Shown one piece after another: positions 46,800 through 55,457 of a stretch of DNA of 64,000 bases. Within the stretch, counting starts at the first letter, position 1. Every line of letters starts with the position of its first letter. A program made the position numbers and the translations under genes. The notes below the pieces were generated by a model. The model was not told where the DNA came from. It ran no database searches and saw only the letters and a program-made list of their open reading frames with translations. Source of the DNA: Lewinellaceae bacterium (GTDB lineage Bacteria; Bacteroidota; Bacteroidia; Chitinophagales; Saprospiraceae); NCBI GenBank assembly GCA_020636355.1, contig JACJYB010000001.1:496001-560000 (forward strand), read 5' to 3'.

Positions 46800-48905
46800 A
46801 TGAAATATGCTTTCCTGGTTGTATTCGCGCTGACCTTTGCTCAATGTGGCCAAGAGGTCCATGAAACGGCAAAAGCCCCGACGGCCTGGTATCTGCAAAA
46901 CCGCAAGCCGCTGATCACAAAGCCTTACCTGGAGTTGCCACTCGGAAGCATTCAGCCTTCCGGCTGGTTAAAGGATCAGTTGCTCCGTATGGCTTCTGGC
47001 CTTACCGGAAACCTGGACAGCATCTATCCGGAGGTGGTCGGTCCAAGAAATGGCTGGCTTGGTGGCGACGGGGATGGGTGGGAACGCGGACCCTACTGGA
47101 TCGATGGACTACTGCCTTTGGCATATATACTCGATGACGAAGGTCTTAAGCGCAAAGCCCAACATTGGGTGGAATGGACATTGACCCATCAACGGGAAGA
47201 TGGCTACATCGGGCCGGTACCATTTTTGGAAGAGCCTGAGCCGGAGCCGGGTTTGCAGCGGGGGATGCGCGAAGACTGGTGGCCTAAAATGGTCATGCTA
47301 AAAGTCTTGCAACAATATTATACGGCAACGGGTGATGCTCGGGTTATCGATTGCCTTACAAAGTACTTCCGCTACCAATTGCAGGAGCTCCCTCAACGGC
47401 CGCTGGATTTCCTTACCTTATGGGCCAACCGGAGGGGCGGGGATAATCTGATGATCGTGTATTGGCTGTACAACATCACGGGAGATGCATTTCTACTTGA
47501 CCTTGGTGATTTGATCCAGGAACAGACGTACCCCTGGGCACAGGTATTCACCAATCCGGAAAACGATCGTGATCCGGGACAGCCCTGGTATTACAGCCAG
47601 ATCAAGCGCTATCCGTTTGATACCAGTGAGATCAATGCATTGACAGTCTCAAAATTAGCCGGAATGCATACGGTTAATTTTGCCCAATCGCTTAAGCAAC
47701 CCATTGTGCATTACCAGAAAAGCCATGACATCCGTGAAGTGGAAGCAGTCCATAAAGCTTTACGAGACGTAAAGAAATATCATGGCCAGCCTCAGGGGAT
47801 GTACGGCGGCGACGAACCCCTGCATGGGAATAACCCGGTTCAGGGCATTGAGTTCTGTTCCATAGCTGAAGAAATGTTTTCCCTGGAAACCAATCTAACC
47901 ATTACGGGTGACATAGCCTTTGCCGACCAGATCGAGCGCATCGCTTACAATGCATTGCCAACGCAGGCTGATGACGATTTCCGGACCCGCCAATATTTTC
48001 AGGCTGCCAATCAGGTAGCGCTGAACCCTGCGGCGGATCATACCTTCGAGCGGCAAAATCATATGGGTACCGACTTCGTTTATGGTGTGCTCACTGGGTA
48101 TCCGTGTTGCACCTGCAACATGCACCAATCCTGGCCCAAAATGGTTCAAAGCCTCTACTTCGCCACACCGGATCGGGGCGTTGCCGCCTTGCTTTATGCC
48201 CCTTCAGAAGTGGAACTGATCGTGGGCGATAGCACACGGCTAAAAATTGTCGAAGAGACGGGATACCCGTTCAGGGAGTTGATCCAGTTTACCTTACACC
48301 CGGAGCGTGAAGACCGGTTTCCCTTCCATTTGCGGGTGCCTGAATGGTGCTCGGACCCGGTCGTGAAGGTAAACGGTCAACCATGGGAGGAGCCGGATCG
48401 TCAGGGTGTCCTGATGATCGACCGGACCTGGAAGGATGGTGACCAGGTAGTACTGACGCTGCCCATGTCGGTAAAAGCAACCAGTTGGTACCAGTTTGCA
48501 AAGGCCATAGAACGCGGTCCGCTCGTATATGCCTTGAAAATCGAAAGCCGGCAAGAGACGGGATTTGTCAGTGATCGTTTTCGGTCATTTACCCAGGTTC
48601 ATGCGGCTTCCCCCTGGAATTTTGCCCTTATTGAAAATAAACTGACCGATCTGGATCAATCCATAAAAGTTGTTGAACACGAATGGGATGGGCGATATCC
48701 CTGGAATCTGGAAAATGCTCCAATCGCTCTGAAAATTTCCGCTGTACGTCTGCCCGAATGGCAATTGTCGGATGGAATACCCTCCCTGCCGGCCGTATGG
48801 GGTAGGTACCGGGGACCTGACCTTCAACCGGAAGAAATTACCTTAATTCCTTATGGCTGTACGACGTTGCGGATAACAGAATTTCCGGTTTGCAGGCTGG
48901 AATAA
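46800..48905 (+). CDS. GH127 beta-L-arabinofuranosidase-like lipoprotein
   Basis: A 701-residue enzyme with a lipobox-like N-terminus (LTFAQCG). The alpha/alpha-barrel GH127 (formerly DUF1680) signature is clear: PYWIDGLLPLAYILDD, GYIGPVPF, MVMLKVLQQYYTATGD, GGDEPLHGNNPVQGIEFCSIAEEMFSLE, and YPCCTCNMHQSWPKMVQSLYFATP. Glu351 and Cys353, with Cys436-Cys437, match the zinc/catalytic Glu-Cys-Cys-Cys set of the Bifidobacterium HypBA1 beta-L-arabinofuranosidase. It should release beta-L-arabinofuranose or a related sugar from glycans; some GH127/146-type enzymes act on aceric acid or rhamnogalacturonan side chains. A TATTTTGC sequence 20-30 bp upstream is a weak -7 candidate. Confidence 0.9.
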   Translation: MKYAFLVVFALTFAQCGQEVHETAKAPTAWYLQNRKPLITKPYLELPLGSIQPSGWLKDQLLRMASGLTGNLDSIYPEVVGPRNGWLGGDGDGWERGPYWIDGLLPLAYILDDEGLKRKAQHWVEWTLTHQREDGYIGPVPFLEEPEPEPGLQRGMREDWWPKMVMLKVLQQYYTATGDARVIDCLTKYFRYQLQELPQRPLDFLTLWANRRGGDNLMIVYWLYNITGDAFLLDLGDLIQEQTYPWAQVFTNPENDRDPGQPWYYSQIKRYPFDTSEINALTVSKLAGMHTVNFAQSLKQPIVHYQKSHDIREVEAVHKALRDVKKYHGQPQGMYGGDEPLHGNNPVQGIEFCSIAEEMFSLETNLTITGDIAFADQIERIAYNALPTQADDDFRTRQYFQAANQVALNPAADHTFERQNHMGTDFVYGVLTGYPCCTCNMHQSWPKMVQSLYFATPDRGVAALLYAPSEVELIVGDSTRLKIVEETGYPFRELIQFTLHPEREDRFPFHLRVPEWCSDPVVKVNGQPWEEPDRQGVLMIDRTWKDGDQVVLTLPMSVKATSWYQFAKAIERGPLVYALKIESRQETGFVSDRFRSFTQVHAASPWNFALIENKLTDLDQSIKVVEHEWDGRYPWNLENAPIALKISAVRLPEWQLSDGIPSLPAVWGRYRGPDLQPEEITLIPYGCTTLRITEFPVCRLE

Positions 48906-48913
48906 AAAATTAA

Positions 48914-48942
48914 AAAGGGAGGCAATTCAATTGCCTCCCTTT
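48914..48942. terminator. Bidirectional convergent terminator
   Basis: AAAGGGAGGCAATT (48914-48927) and its exact complement AATTGCCTCCCTTT (48929-48942) form a near-perfect palindrome centred on one C. It sits 8 bp after the GH127 stop and 28 bp before the end of the minus-strand lipoprotein gene. On the minus strand it is followed by TTTTTAATTTTTT, a strong U tract; on the plus strand by TTTCC, weaker. It therefore serves the lipoprotein genes best. Confidence 0.85.
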
Positions 48943-48970
48943 CCTTAGGGATGTTTGGGACATCCTTCAG

Positions 48971-49759
48971 CTACTTCACATGAACTGCCAGATTTCCGGA
49001 CAGAATTTCTTTGGTACATAGGTGGGGCCAGGTATCTGGTGATTGGATATTTGGTACGGAGGCATCCAGTGCCGAAAACCACTTCCAGGCAATGTCATCA
49101 CCATTCGTGCCCGGGGTGCCTCCATCTTGTAGCCTGACTGCAATTATCTGACCCATGCGACAGTTCTTTCCGGATATTTGTGTGCTGCCGCCAGGCCCGC
49201 CTTCATGATCTTCTCCGGAACAGCTTTCATCGTGGCCCACGTCATCTTCCCCATCACATGAAGTTCCTTCAGGATGATCACCGTCGCAATTTTCATCATG
49301 CTCACCAGGTTCAACACAAGGTTTGGTGTCCTGGACGACCAGCCCTAAGAACCAGGCTCGATATTCAACCGGATCGATGTAGACACCAAAGATGTCCGCT
49401 TTAATTTGGCGTTCCAGGATCCCGTTTTTCATCACGGTATAGGTGAAACTGCCTTTAGCAGCCGCTTGTTCGGTAGCCTCGAAAGCTTCAAAAGAAGCGA
49501 ATACCCGCTTTGTTGAGGTTACGGGTTTCGCTGCAGGCCTCTTCCCAAAGCGACCGAACGACCCCGTGGTATTCGTAGACATACCTGCCGACCCTCCGGG
49601 TAGGAGGACTTCGATGCTGCCCGTTGTTTTTAAGGGTTTCAGATTGTCCCTCAGGTCAAGGAAAACATTCGACGGCCGTTCAGGCGGAAAATAGTCCGTT
49701 TGGCATCCCGTCAGCAGGAAAAGTAATGTCGCTGCACATCCAATGATGGTGATTTTCAT
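48971..49759 (-). CDS. Hypothetical lipoprotein with a Cys/Asp/Glu/His-rich insert
   Basis: Using ATG 49759 gives a 262-residue lipoprotein (lipobox LLTGC, Cys19). The N-terminal third (PPERPSNVFLDLRDNLKPL, FGRFGKRPAAK) and the region FTYTVMKNGILERQIKADIFGVYIDPVEYRAWFLGLVV look like a folded domain of unknown family. Residues about 148-188 are a low-complexity acidic stretch with four Cys, four His and many Asp/Glu (GEHDENCDGDHPEG and similar), a plausible metal-binding loop. The upstream longer reading from 49855 lacks a signal. It follows the 49779 lipoprotein by 20 bp on the same strand, so the two are an operon. Confidence 0.7.
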   Translation of the reverse strand: MKITIIGCAATLLFLLTGCQTDYFPPERPSNVFLDLRDNLKPLKTTGSIEVLLPGGSAGMSTNTTGSFGRFGKRPAAKPVTSTKRVFASFEAFEATEQAAAKGSFTYTVMKNGILERQIKADIFGVYIDPVEYRAWFLGLVVQDTKPCVEPGEHDENCDGDHPEGTSCDGEDDVGHDESCSGEDHEGGPGGSTQISGKNCRMGQIIAVRLQDGGTPGTNGDDIAWKWFSALDASVPNIQSPDTWPHLCTKEILSGNLAVHVK

Positions 49760-49778
49760 GATCGCTGCTTTTTGGTTG

Positions 49779-50960
49779 TTAAAATCCCCAACTGAAAGTC
49801 GGTAATTTCTTACTTGGCTTATTACCCCCTCCCGTCCTGTTAAGGATTCGGACATCCATATAAGTCAGATCATTGACTGCATCGACGAAAGCCTGTGCGC
49901 CCCCTCCGGTGCCTTCGGATGCAGCAACAAACACTTCCTCAACCGGCATCAATATACCCGTACCCGGACCAAAATGGGTGTTAAGCGCAACCGGGCCCAG
50001 GTTGTCAAGACTAAAGGTGATCCGGTAGTCGCCGGCCCCTTCATTCAACGTTTTCACGTTCCAGGTGTAGCCGTAGACAATCTTGCCTTTAACATTGACC
50101 TCAGCGGCATAATAGCCTGGGCCATCGCCCCCTTCATAGACGGTTCCGTTAAAAATGGGTGGGTTGATCAGATTTTCGGTTATACCATCTGCTTCCGTCC
50201 ATCCTTCTCCTTCAATCCATACCAATGCTCCAGATGGAACTGCTTCCCGGGGTACATTTAATTTCTGAATCAGTAAACGGGCACAGTGGGAATAGACGGT
50301 CGGTTGATAACACGGGATGACATAGGGATCATCGGAAGAAACTTCCGCTTTCATTCCGTGCACTTCATTGGTACCCCAACCTGATACGTGCCGCATCTCG
50401 TATTGCAGCATAGGATCAACTACATTTTTATAAAGCACTACTTCCGTTCTTACCTGTGATTTTGTATACCAGTCAACTGATTCAAGATTATCTCCCCAGT
50501 CAATAAGATCTACATAAGTCTCACCGACGGGCACGATATTCTCAGCCTGCCATTCGTTGAGTGCGTCTTTCTGGATGAAGGCTTTGAAGACAGGACTGAT
50601 TCCGTCACCAGGTATTTCCCCGGACAGGCATAATTCCGGATTAGCCGGATTGGGCTGGCAACTGAAAATGGGGTAATTCGGATCTATGGGATCTTCGCCC
50701 CAAACGTACCACCATTCACCGTCCTGAAGGACAACCCCTTCACTCCCTCTCATTAGTTTTGCATATCCGTCAGTCCATAATACGGGATAGGAAAGGTTAT
50801 TTCCCGCAAGTTCTGTCCGGCCGCCTTTGCTGCCGCCCTTACCCCTTGTTTCAAGTGTAGTATTCTGGTCGCTGTAAAGGCTATCTTTTTCGCATTGCCA
50901 AAAAACTATAGCCATCGCCATCAGGAAAAATATTCCTATGGTGTATGAAAATCGTTTCAT
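49779..50960 (-). CDS. Hypothetical lipoprotein, first gene of the two-lipoprotein operon
   Basis: A 393-residue lipoprotein (lipobox VFWQC, Cys23). No family is recognised. Distinctive stretches include GKGGSKGGRTELAG near the N-terminus, WWYVWGEDPIDPNYPIFSCQPNPANPELCLSGEIPGDGISPVFKAF, CYQPTVYSHCARLLIQK and GDYRITFSLDNLGPVALNTHFG. Six Cys after the lipid Cys suggest disulfides. The end (ILNRTGGGNKPSKKLPTF) reads as another Gly/Lys linker. It probably works with the Cys/Asp-rich lipoprotein downstream. The LuxR regulator lies 173 bp upstream in the same orientation, with no recognised element in the gap. Confidence 0.65.
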   Translation of the reverse strand: MKRFSYTIGIFFLMAMAIVFWQCEKDSLYSDQNTTLETRGKGGSKGGRTELAGNNLSYPVLWTDGYAKLMRGSEGVVLQDGEWWYVWGEDPIDPNYPIFSCQPNPANPELCLSGEIPGDGISPVFKAFIQKDALNEWQAENIVPVGETYVDLIDWGDNLESVDWYTKSQVRTEVVLYKNVVDPMLQYEMRHVSGWGTNEVHGMKAEVSSDDPYVIPCYQPTVYSHCARLLIQKLNVPREAVPSGALVWIEGEGWTEADGITENLINPPIFNGTVYEGGDGPGYYAAEVNVKGKIVYGYTWNVKTLNEGAGDYRITFSLDNLGPVALNTHFGPGTGILMPVEEVFVAASEGTGGGAQAFVDAVNDLTYMDVRILNRTGGGNKPSKKLPTFSWGF

Positions 50961-51133
50961 AACATATGATTTAAGAGTTAATCTAAAGCAGTCAAAAAAT
51001 CCCCAAAAAACTCATCCGTATTAACAGGATTTCCGTTCTTCAAGAAGCAACGTATGCAATATTTTGACAATAGGATAAAAGTTGAATTGATGTGCGCTTT
51101 TGGGGTAGCCGGTCAACTTTTTAGGTAGATGTA

Positions 51134-51835
51134 TTAATTTTTTGATGGTTTTAAAGAACTGCGGTTCCGGCAAATTTTACACAGTGGTATTTCACTTTCG
51201 GAAATAAAATTTGCTTCGAATGCCTGATAAAGTAAAGTGATAGAATTTTCAGCTTTTAATTTGGACATGATGTTTTTTCGGTGCGTTTTTATGGTAGATT
51301 CGCTGATGTGAAATTCACTGGCTATCCGCTTGTTTGGCTGGCCTTTGATAATTCGGTCCAGTACTTCCAGCTCGCGGCTGGTCAGTGAACCATCCATACT
51401 CGCTTCGGATTGATGTAGCCCGTTCTTAACCAGGTCCTGCATGATACGTCCGCAAAAATATTGATCCTTGGAACAAAGTTTTTCGATGGCATGCAAGAAG
51501 TCTTCACTGGAACAATCGGTTAATAAAATGCCGTCGACACCGGAAGCAATTAAATGCTCACTTATTTTATTTTCCAGATGGCTTGTGATTATCAGGAGTT
51601 GTTGTTCGTAAATAGCAATTAAACCATTTTTTATTGCTTGAAATATATCTTCATTAAGAACTGTGAATTCAGCTACGATTACGTCGTATTGCCGCATGAC
51701 CGGAAGCGACCAAAAGTTGGTGTTTTGCCGGAATCGAAGGCCTTTTATGTGGTAATTTAATGAGTCTGCCAGAAGCAGGGAAAGTGCTTCAAAAATCAGC
51801 TTATTTTGGTATATAAAAAGTATACTGTGACGCAT
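51134..51835 (-). CDS. LuxR-type transcriptional regulator with degenerate receiver domain
   Basis: A 233-residue regulator from ATG 51835. The C-terminal LuxR/NarL helix-turn-helix is intact (LTSRELEVLDRIIKGQPNKRIASEFHISESTIKTHRKNIMSKL). Residues about 1-125 keep the receiver fold, but the key residues are replaced: the acidic pair is absent (ILFIYQNK), the phospho-acceptor Asp is Glu56 in DVIVAEFTVL, and the Lys after strand 5 is replaced (GILLTDCS). It is therefore a pseudo-receiver, likely phosphorylation-independent. A short Cys-rich C-terminal tail (LCKICRNRSS) follows. An upstream GTG at 51853 gives six extra residues. Divergent from the T9SS gene at 52052. Confidence 0.85.
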   Translation of the reverse strand: MRHSILFIYQNKLIFEALSLLLADSLNYHIKGLRFRQNTNFWSLPVMRQYDVIVAEFTVLNEDIFQAIKNGLIAIYEQQLLIITSHLENKISEHLIASGVDGILLTDCSSEDFLHAIEKLCSKDQYFCGRIMQDLVKNGLHQSEASMDGSLTSRELEVLDRIIKGQPNKRIASEFHISESTIKTHRKNIMSKLKAENSITLLYQAFEANFISESEIPLCKICRNRSSLKPSKN

Positions 51836-51898
51836 AAGTCGCCATATTGACACAACTTAACTCCCAATGCATCAACCACAAATGATTAAGATCAGGAG

Positions 51899-51912
51899 AT
51901 GATTTAAATCAT
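51899..51912. promoter_or_regulatory. 14-bp palindrome in the divergent regulator/T9SS-protein intergenic region
   Basis: ATGATTTAAATCAT is a perfect 14-bp palindrome located 64 bp upstream of the LuxR-type gene and 140 bp upstream of the T9SS protein gene. LuxR-type regulators commonly bind such dyads; a self-binding site for the adjacent regulator is a possibility. The AT-rich composition lowers confidence. Confidence 0.3.
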
Positions 51913-52051
51913 AAATTGGAATGAGTAGCCTCACGGTTTATCATCTAATCAGGACAATATATTGACTTCATCCGAATGCTCATCCGGATTACTCGCTTTC
52001 CGCACCTCAAGGTAGGATGTGCCGGCCTTACGGCTTATTAAATTAAACACG

Positions 52052-53557
52052 ATGAAAACGTCAAAAAGGATTCAGCTTTCGGATTGGTTCTTAGTCTTAA
52101 TGATTATGCTGTGTACCACTTTGTCAGGGATAACACAGTATTTAATCAATCCGGATTCATTGGAGGATGTGACTGTTTCTGGGACGATTTATGTAGACAC
52201 GTCTGGAAGCTCCATCCGCTATTTACTGGATGAAGGATCCGATGGATTCATGGACTACCGGGTCCATTTTGGTCCTTTATGGTATCAGCCAGCCGAGGGA
52301 GATGCCGTGCGCCCGCAGGATGGTGATGAAGTGATCATAGCTGGCGGACTGAATACCGATGCCCTTGGTAATTTACCGTCGCTATTTGTTTATGAAATAA
52401 ACGGTGAATTTTGGAGAGATCCGTATGAATCATACTGGAATCAATTGAATGAAGATTACACCGCAGTCAGTCTGGTCTATCCGGAAGGATCAGGTATTTG
52501 TATATTGGACTCCCTGGATCAGGAATTGATTGCAGGTTTTGTGCTGGCAGATAGCTCATTTCATGATATCCGGTATTACCTGGACACCGATTCCGATGGA
52601 TTGCCCGATTACAAATTAAACTTTGGCCCACCCTGGTATGTCCCGTCCGGCAATGTCTCTTACCCGGAGGATGGAGATTTTGTGGAGATTTCCGGGATTA
52701 TTGTTCATGTCAGCGTCTATCCGGTCATCGTCGTCATTGCATTGGATGGCACCGTCTGGAGAGACTTGAATGGATTCATGAACTACGGGCAGGGACGCTG
52801 GATGAATGGCCAATCGGATGGCTCAGAGGTAGTTTATTCTCCTTTCGATACAGGCAACAAAATACAGTTCAGGCCGGGGTGGCATCATCAGGGCCTGCCG
52901 GGTTCGATGTATTGTCAATTATTACAAACTAACCTGCACGGATTGCCGGCATGGGGGCCGTCCAATTCAAAAGGACTGGCCGCCTATAATGTCGGGTGGT
53001 TTAATCAAAACCGGCTGAACCTGATGAAGCAAAATCAACACCGGATGCATTTGAATAATCTTGTGCGCATCCGATTGCATTATACCGACGGTCAATTGGT
53101 CCGGGCCGGCATTCAAAAACAGGACCGTCTCCGGCTTAATGGCTGGGATGAAGTCGCCAGTCGGTGGGTAGAACTGGAAGGAGTCCAGTATGATCCTTCT
53201 ACCAATAGTCTGGAGTTCGAGACCAATGTGGTTTTTGCCTATTACTTGTTGGTTAAGGACGAATCAACGACTACAACCGTGGAATTGCAAAATGCTCCGA
53301 TGCGCTATTGTATTTACCCTAATCCGGTGCGGCAAGTGGCTAACATCCGGTGGGAAATGGAAGAATCCCAGCCGGTGGTGATTCGCATAACAAACCTAAC
53401 CGGTCAGCGAATCCATCAGCAGGAATTTCAATTGCTGCCAGCGGGAATTAACGAATTCCAGTACCAGCCGGATGCGGGCTTGACAAACGGGATTTACATC
53501 CTAGAAATTATCACACCAGAGGACCGGATGGTAATGAAGTGGTTGTGGGAACATTGA
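52052..53557 (+). CDS. T9SS-secreted protein with two internal repeats
   Basis: A 501-residue exported protein (ATG 52052; the GTG at 52019 is upstream of the signal peptide). Two copies of a domain follow at about residues 54-150 and 172-265, aligned as IRYxLDxxSDGxxDYxxxFGPxWYxP, then PxDGDxVxIxG and DGxxWRD; the D-x-D-S-D-G-type loop may bind calcium. Residues about 270-420 form a beta-rich domain (QFRPGWHHQGLPGSMYCQLLQTNLHG, VRIRLHYTDGQLVRAG). The C-terminus is a T9SS type A sorting domain (YPNPVRQVANIRWEMEE, GQRIHQQEFQ, NGIYILEIITPEDRMVMKW). No enzyme motif is seen. It faces the LuxR-type regulator, which may control it. Confidence 0.82.
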   Translation: MKTSKRIQLSDWFLVLMIMLCTTLSGITQYLINPDSLEDVTVSGTIYVDTSGSSIRYLLDEGSDGFMDYRVHFGPLWYQPAEGDAVRPQDGDEVIIAGGLNTDALGNLPSLFVYEINGEFWRDPYESYWNQLNEDYTAVSLVYPEGSGICILDSLDQELIAGFVLADSSFHDIRYYLDTDSDGLPDYKLNFGPPWYVPSGNVSYPEDGDFVEISGIIVHVSVYPVIVVIALDGTVWRDLNGFMNYGQGRWMNGQSDGSEVVYSPFDTGNKIQFRPGWHHQGLPGSMYCQLLQTNLHGLPAWGPSNSKGLAAYNVGWFNQNRLNLMKQNQHRMHLNNLVRIRLHYTDGQLVRAGIQKQDRLRLNGWDEVASRWVELEGVQYDPSTNSLEFETNVVFAYYLLVKDESTTTTVELQNAPMRYCIYPNPVRQVANIRWEMEESQPVVIRITNLTGQRIHQQEFQLLPAGINEFQYQPDAGLTNGIYILEIITPEDRMVMKWLWEH

Positions 53558-53702
53558 TCCAGCGATCAACGCGCTCTATAGACCGACAATGGACCTGTAA
53601 TTCTGATTTCGGCCTGACCCTTAATGGGGTGGCATCCGGTGCTTAAAAAAACCGAGGGAGCGCTTAAGATCGGGCTCTTATGCGGCTTCAATTCAAAAAA
53701 AA

Positions 53703-53723
53703 GGGGGTGGAATTTCCACCCCC
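53703..53723 (-). terminator. Terminator for the glycine-zipper protein gene
   Basis: GGGGGTGGAA and TTCCACCCCC pair as a perfect 10-bp inverted repeat around a single T. On the minus strand this is followed by TTTTTTTT, a strong U tract, 23 bp after the stop at 53746. It could also slow convergent transcription from the T9SS gene. Confidence 0.82.
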
Positions 53724-53745
53724 AAAATAGCTCTCTGATTCCGGA

Positions 53746-54036
53746 TTAAGCCTTCTTGGACATGGCGTTTCGAATGATGCCAATAATGGCCATAAGGACA
53801 CCACCACCTACACCCCCGCTGGCAATACTGCCAATTATGCTGCCAATGTCCAGGCCGCCACTTCCGGTGGACATGCCCAGTAAACCAAGTAGTTGGCCGC
53901 CCAATCCACCGCCAAGGATACCAGCGATGGAATTTCCAAGGGTACCCAGTGTTTGTTTTTTCAATAAGGATCCCGCCAGGTTACCACCTAACGCACCACT
54001 TATCAGTTGAATAATCAACGGTAATAAATTTCCCAT
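53746..54036 (-). CDS. Small glycine-zipper membrane protein
   Basis: A 96-residue, very hydrophobic, Gly/Leu/Ile-rich protein: IIQLISGALGGNLAGSLLKKQTLGTLGNSIAGILGGGLGGQLLGLLG and GSIIGSIASGGVGGGVLMAIIGIIRNAMSKKA. The GxxxG/GGxxG patterns allow close helix packing in membranes. Similar small proteins are widespread in Bacteroidota and related phyla with no known function. It is monocistronic with its own terminator. Confidence 0.8.
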   Translation of the reverse strand: MGNLLPLIIQLISGALGGNLAGSLLKKQTLGTLGNSIAGILGGGLGGQLLGLLGMSTGSGGLDIGSIIGSIASGGVGGGVLMAIIGIIRNAMSKKA

Positions 54037-54214
54037 GTGTTTTGATTTTTAGAAATGCAAATGAAATTAGTTTAATATTTGGTAGTATGGTGTTAAATGT
54101 GAATAATATTTTGAAATACATATCGTTCGTGCTTCTATTTAAAATTATAAAAAGGTATAGCTGGTATTAATTCGGGGTCTGAACATTGCATTCCTGGCTA
54201 TCCTGGAATTGTTG

Positions 54215-54222
54215 TACCTTTG
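54215..54222 (+). promoter_or_regulatory. -7 element upstream of the TlpA-like gene
   Basis: TACCTTTG matches TAnnTTTG exactly, 82 bp before the start at 54304. A TTG at 54186-54188 is farther upstream than usual (26-bp spacer), so the -33 element is not certain. Confidence 0.5.
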
Positions 54223-54303
54223 TGCGCTCAAAACTTTAAGGGTAGGCGCACGATTTGATCGCATTCTTCGTTGTAGCTACCAGATATCGTATAAATAACA
54301 ATC

Positions 54304-55431
54304 ATGAAGCATCTTTTGTATGTACTACCAGCCCTGCCATTATTCTTTTCTGCCTGCTCCTCGGATGGAAATCAGACTAGTAGTCAAGACGGCTACCGGC
54401 TGGAAGTCACCATCACTGGAGACGATCCGAATTCATTAATTCTTTCTTATCCGGAAGGGTTAAGTGTAAAAATGGACACTCTTGAATCGGGTGACGGACA
54501 TTATGTATTTACGGGAAAGGTGGATGTGCCCTCGCAGGCAACGCTCCGGTTGATGAACGATATGATGTATGCGGATGTCCTTCAGTTGTATCTCGAGAAT
54601 GCAACGATTAAAGTGATGGGTGCTTATGGAGATCTCCATGAAGCTACCGTATCCGGCTCCAAAGCAAATGATGACAACAAAGAATTACAAGGTCTGATGA
54701 CCGGCGTTAACGATGAGGTCAATGCACTGATCGCCGCTTATCAGAATTTATCCCCGGAGGATACCAGGGCTCAGGATAGCCTTTTGAAAGTTTATGAAGG
54801 CATAGAAGCAAGTCGTCGTCAAATCATAGCGGATTTTGCTGCTAAAAAACCGGCATCTTTTGTTGCGGGAACAGAGGTCCTGAATGCCTTTATGTACAAT
54901 CCGGATGTCAAGGAATTTCAAGCTGCTTACGATGTACTGGACACCAGTATCATTAATAGCTCGCTGGGAAAACAACTTAGCGAATTGCTGGAATCGGCCA
55001 AACGTACTGCCATCGGTGAAGTAGCACCAGATTTTACTGCTGCTGATGTTCAGGGTAATCCGGTTTCACTATCCTCCTTGCGGGGCAAATACCTGTTGGT
55101 CGATTTTTGGGCCAGCTGGTGCGGGCCTTGCCGTGTAGAAAATCCGAATCTGGTCAAGACCTTTGACGCTTACAAAGACAAGGGATTCAACATATTAGGC
55201 GTTTCATTGGATGATCAGGAAGGGCGTGAAGCTTGGATGAGTGCAATCGAAAAAGATCAGCTGAACTGGAATCAGGTGTCAGAATTGAGAGGATGGGGTT
55301 CGGATGTGGCTAAACTGTATGGGGTGCGCGGAATTCCAATGAACTTCCTCCTGGACAAAGAGGGTAAGATCGTCGCCAAAGGGCTAAGGGGTCAGGATTT
55401 GCGTGATAAATTGGGTGAGTTACTGAACTAG
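54304..55431 (+). CDS. TlpA-like thioredoxin lipoprotein with DUF4369 domain
   Basis: A 375-residue lipoprotein (lipobox FFSAC, Cys18). Residues about 30-135 match the DUF4369 beta-sandwich (YRLEVTITGDDPNSLILSYPEGLSVKMDTL, GHYVFTGKVDVP), then a helical linker and a thioredoxin-fold domain of the AhpC/TSA-TlpA group (APDFTAADVQGNPVSLSSLRGKYLLVDFWASWCGPCR) with redox Cys273 and Cys276; the cis-Pro is in YGVRGIPMNFLLDKEGK. It is a periplasmic thiol-disulfide oxidoreductase of the type common in Bacteroidota. No specific partner gene is nearby. Confidence 0.93.
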   Translation: MKHLLYVLPALPLFFSACSSDGNQTSSQDGYRLEVTITGDDPNSLILSYPEGLSVKMDTLESGDGHYVFTGKVDVPSQATLRLMNDMMYADVLQLYLENATIKVMGAYGDLHEATVSGSKANDDNKELQGLMTGVNDEVNALIAAYQNLSPEDTRAQDSLLKVYEGIEASRRQIIADFAAKKPASFVAGTEVLNAFMYNPDVKEFQAAYDVLDTSIINSSLGKQLSELLESAKRTAIGEVAPDFTAADVQGNPVSLSSLRGKYLLVDFWASWCGPCRVENPNLVKTFDAYKDKGFNILGVSLDDQEGREAWMSAIEKDQLNWNQVSELRGWGSDVAKLYGVRGIPMNFLLDKEGKIVAKGLRGQDLRDKLGELLN

Positions 55432-55457
55432 TTCTGCACTCCTTTCGACTTCTCCGG

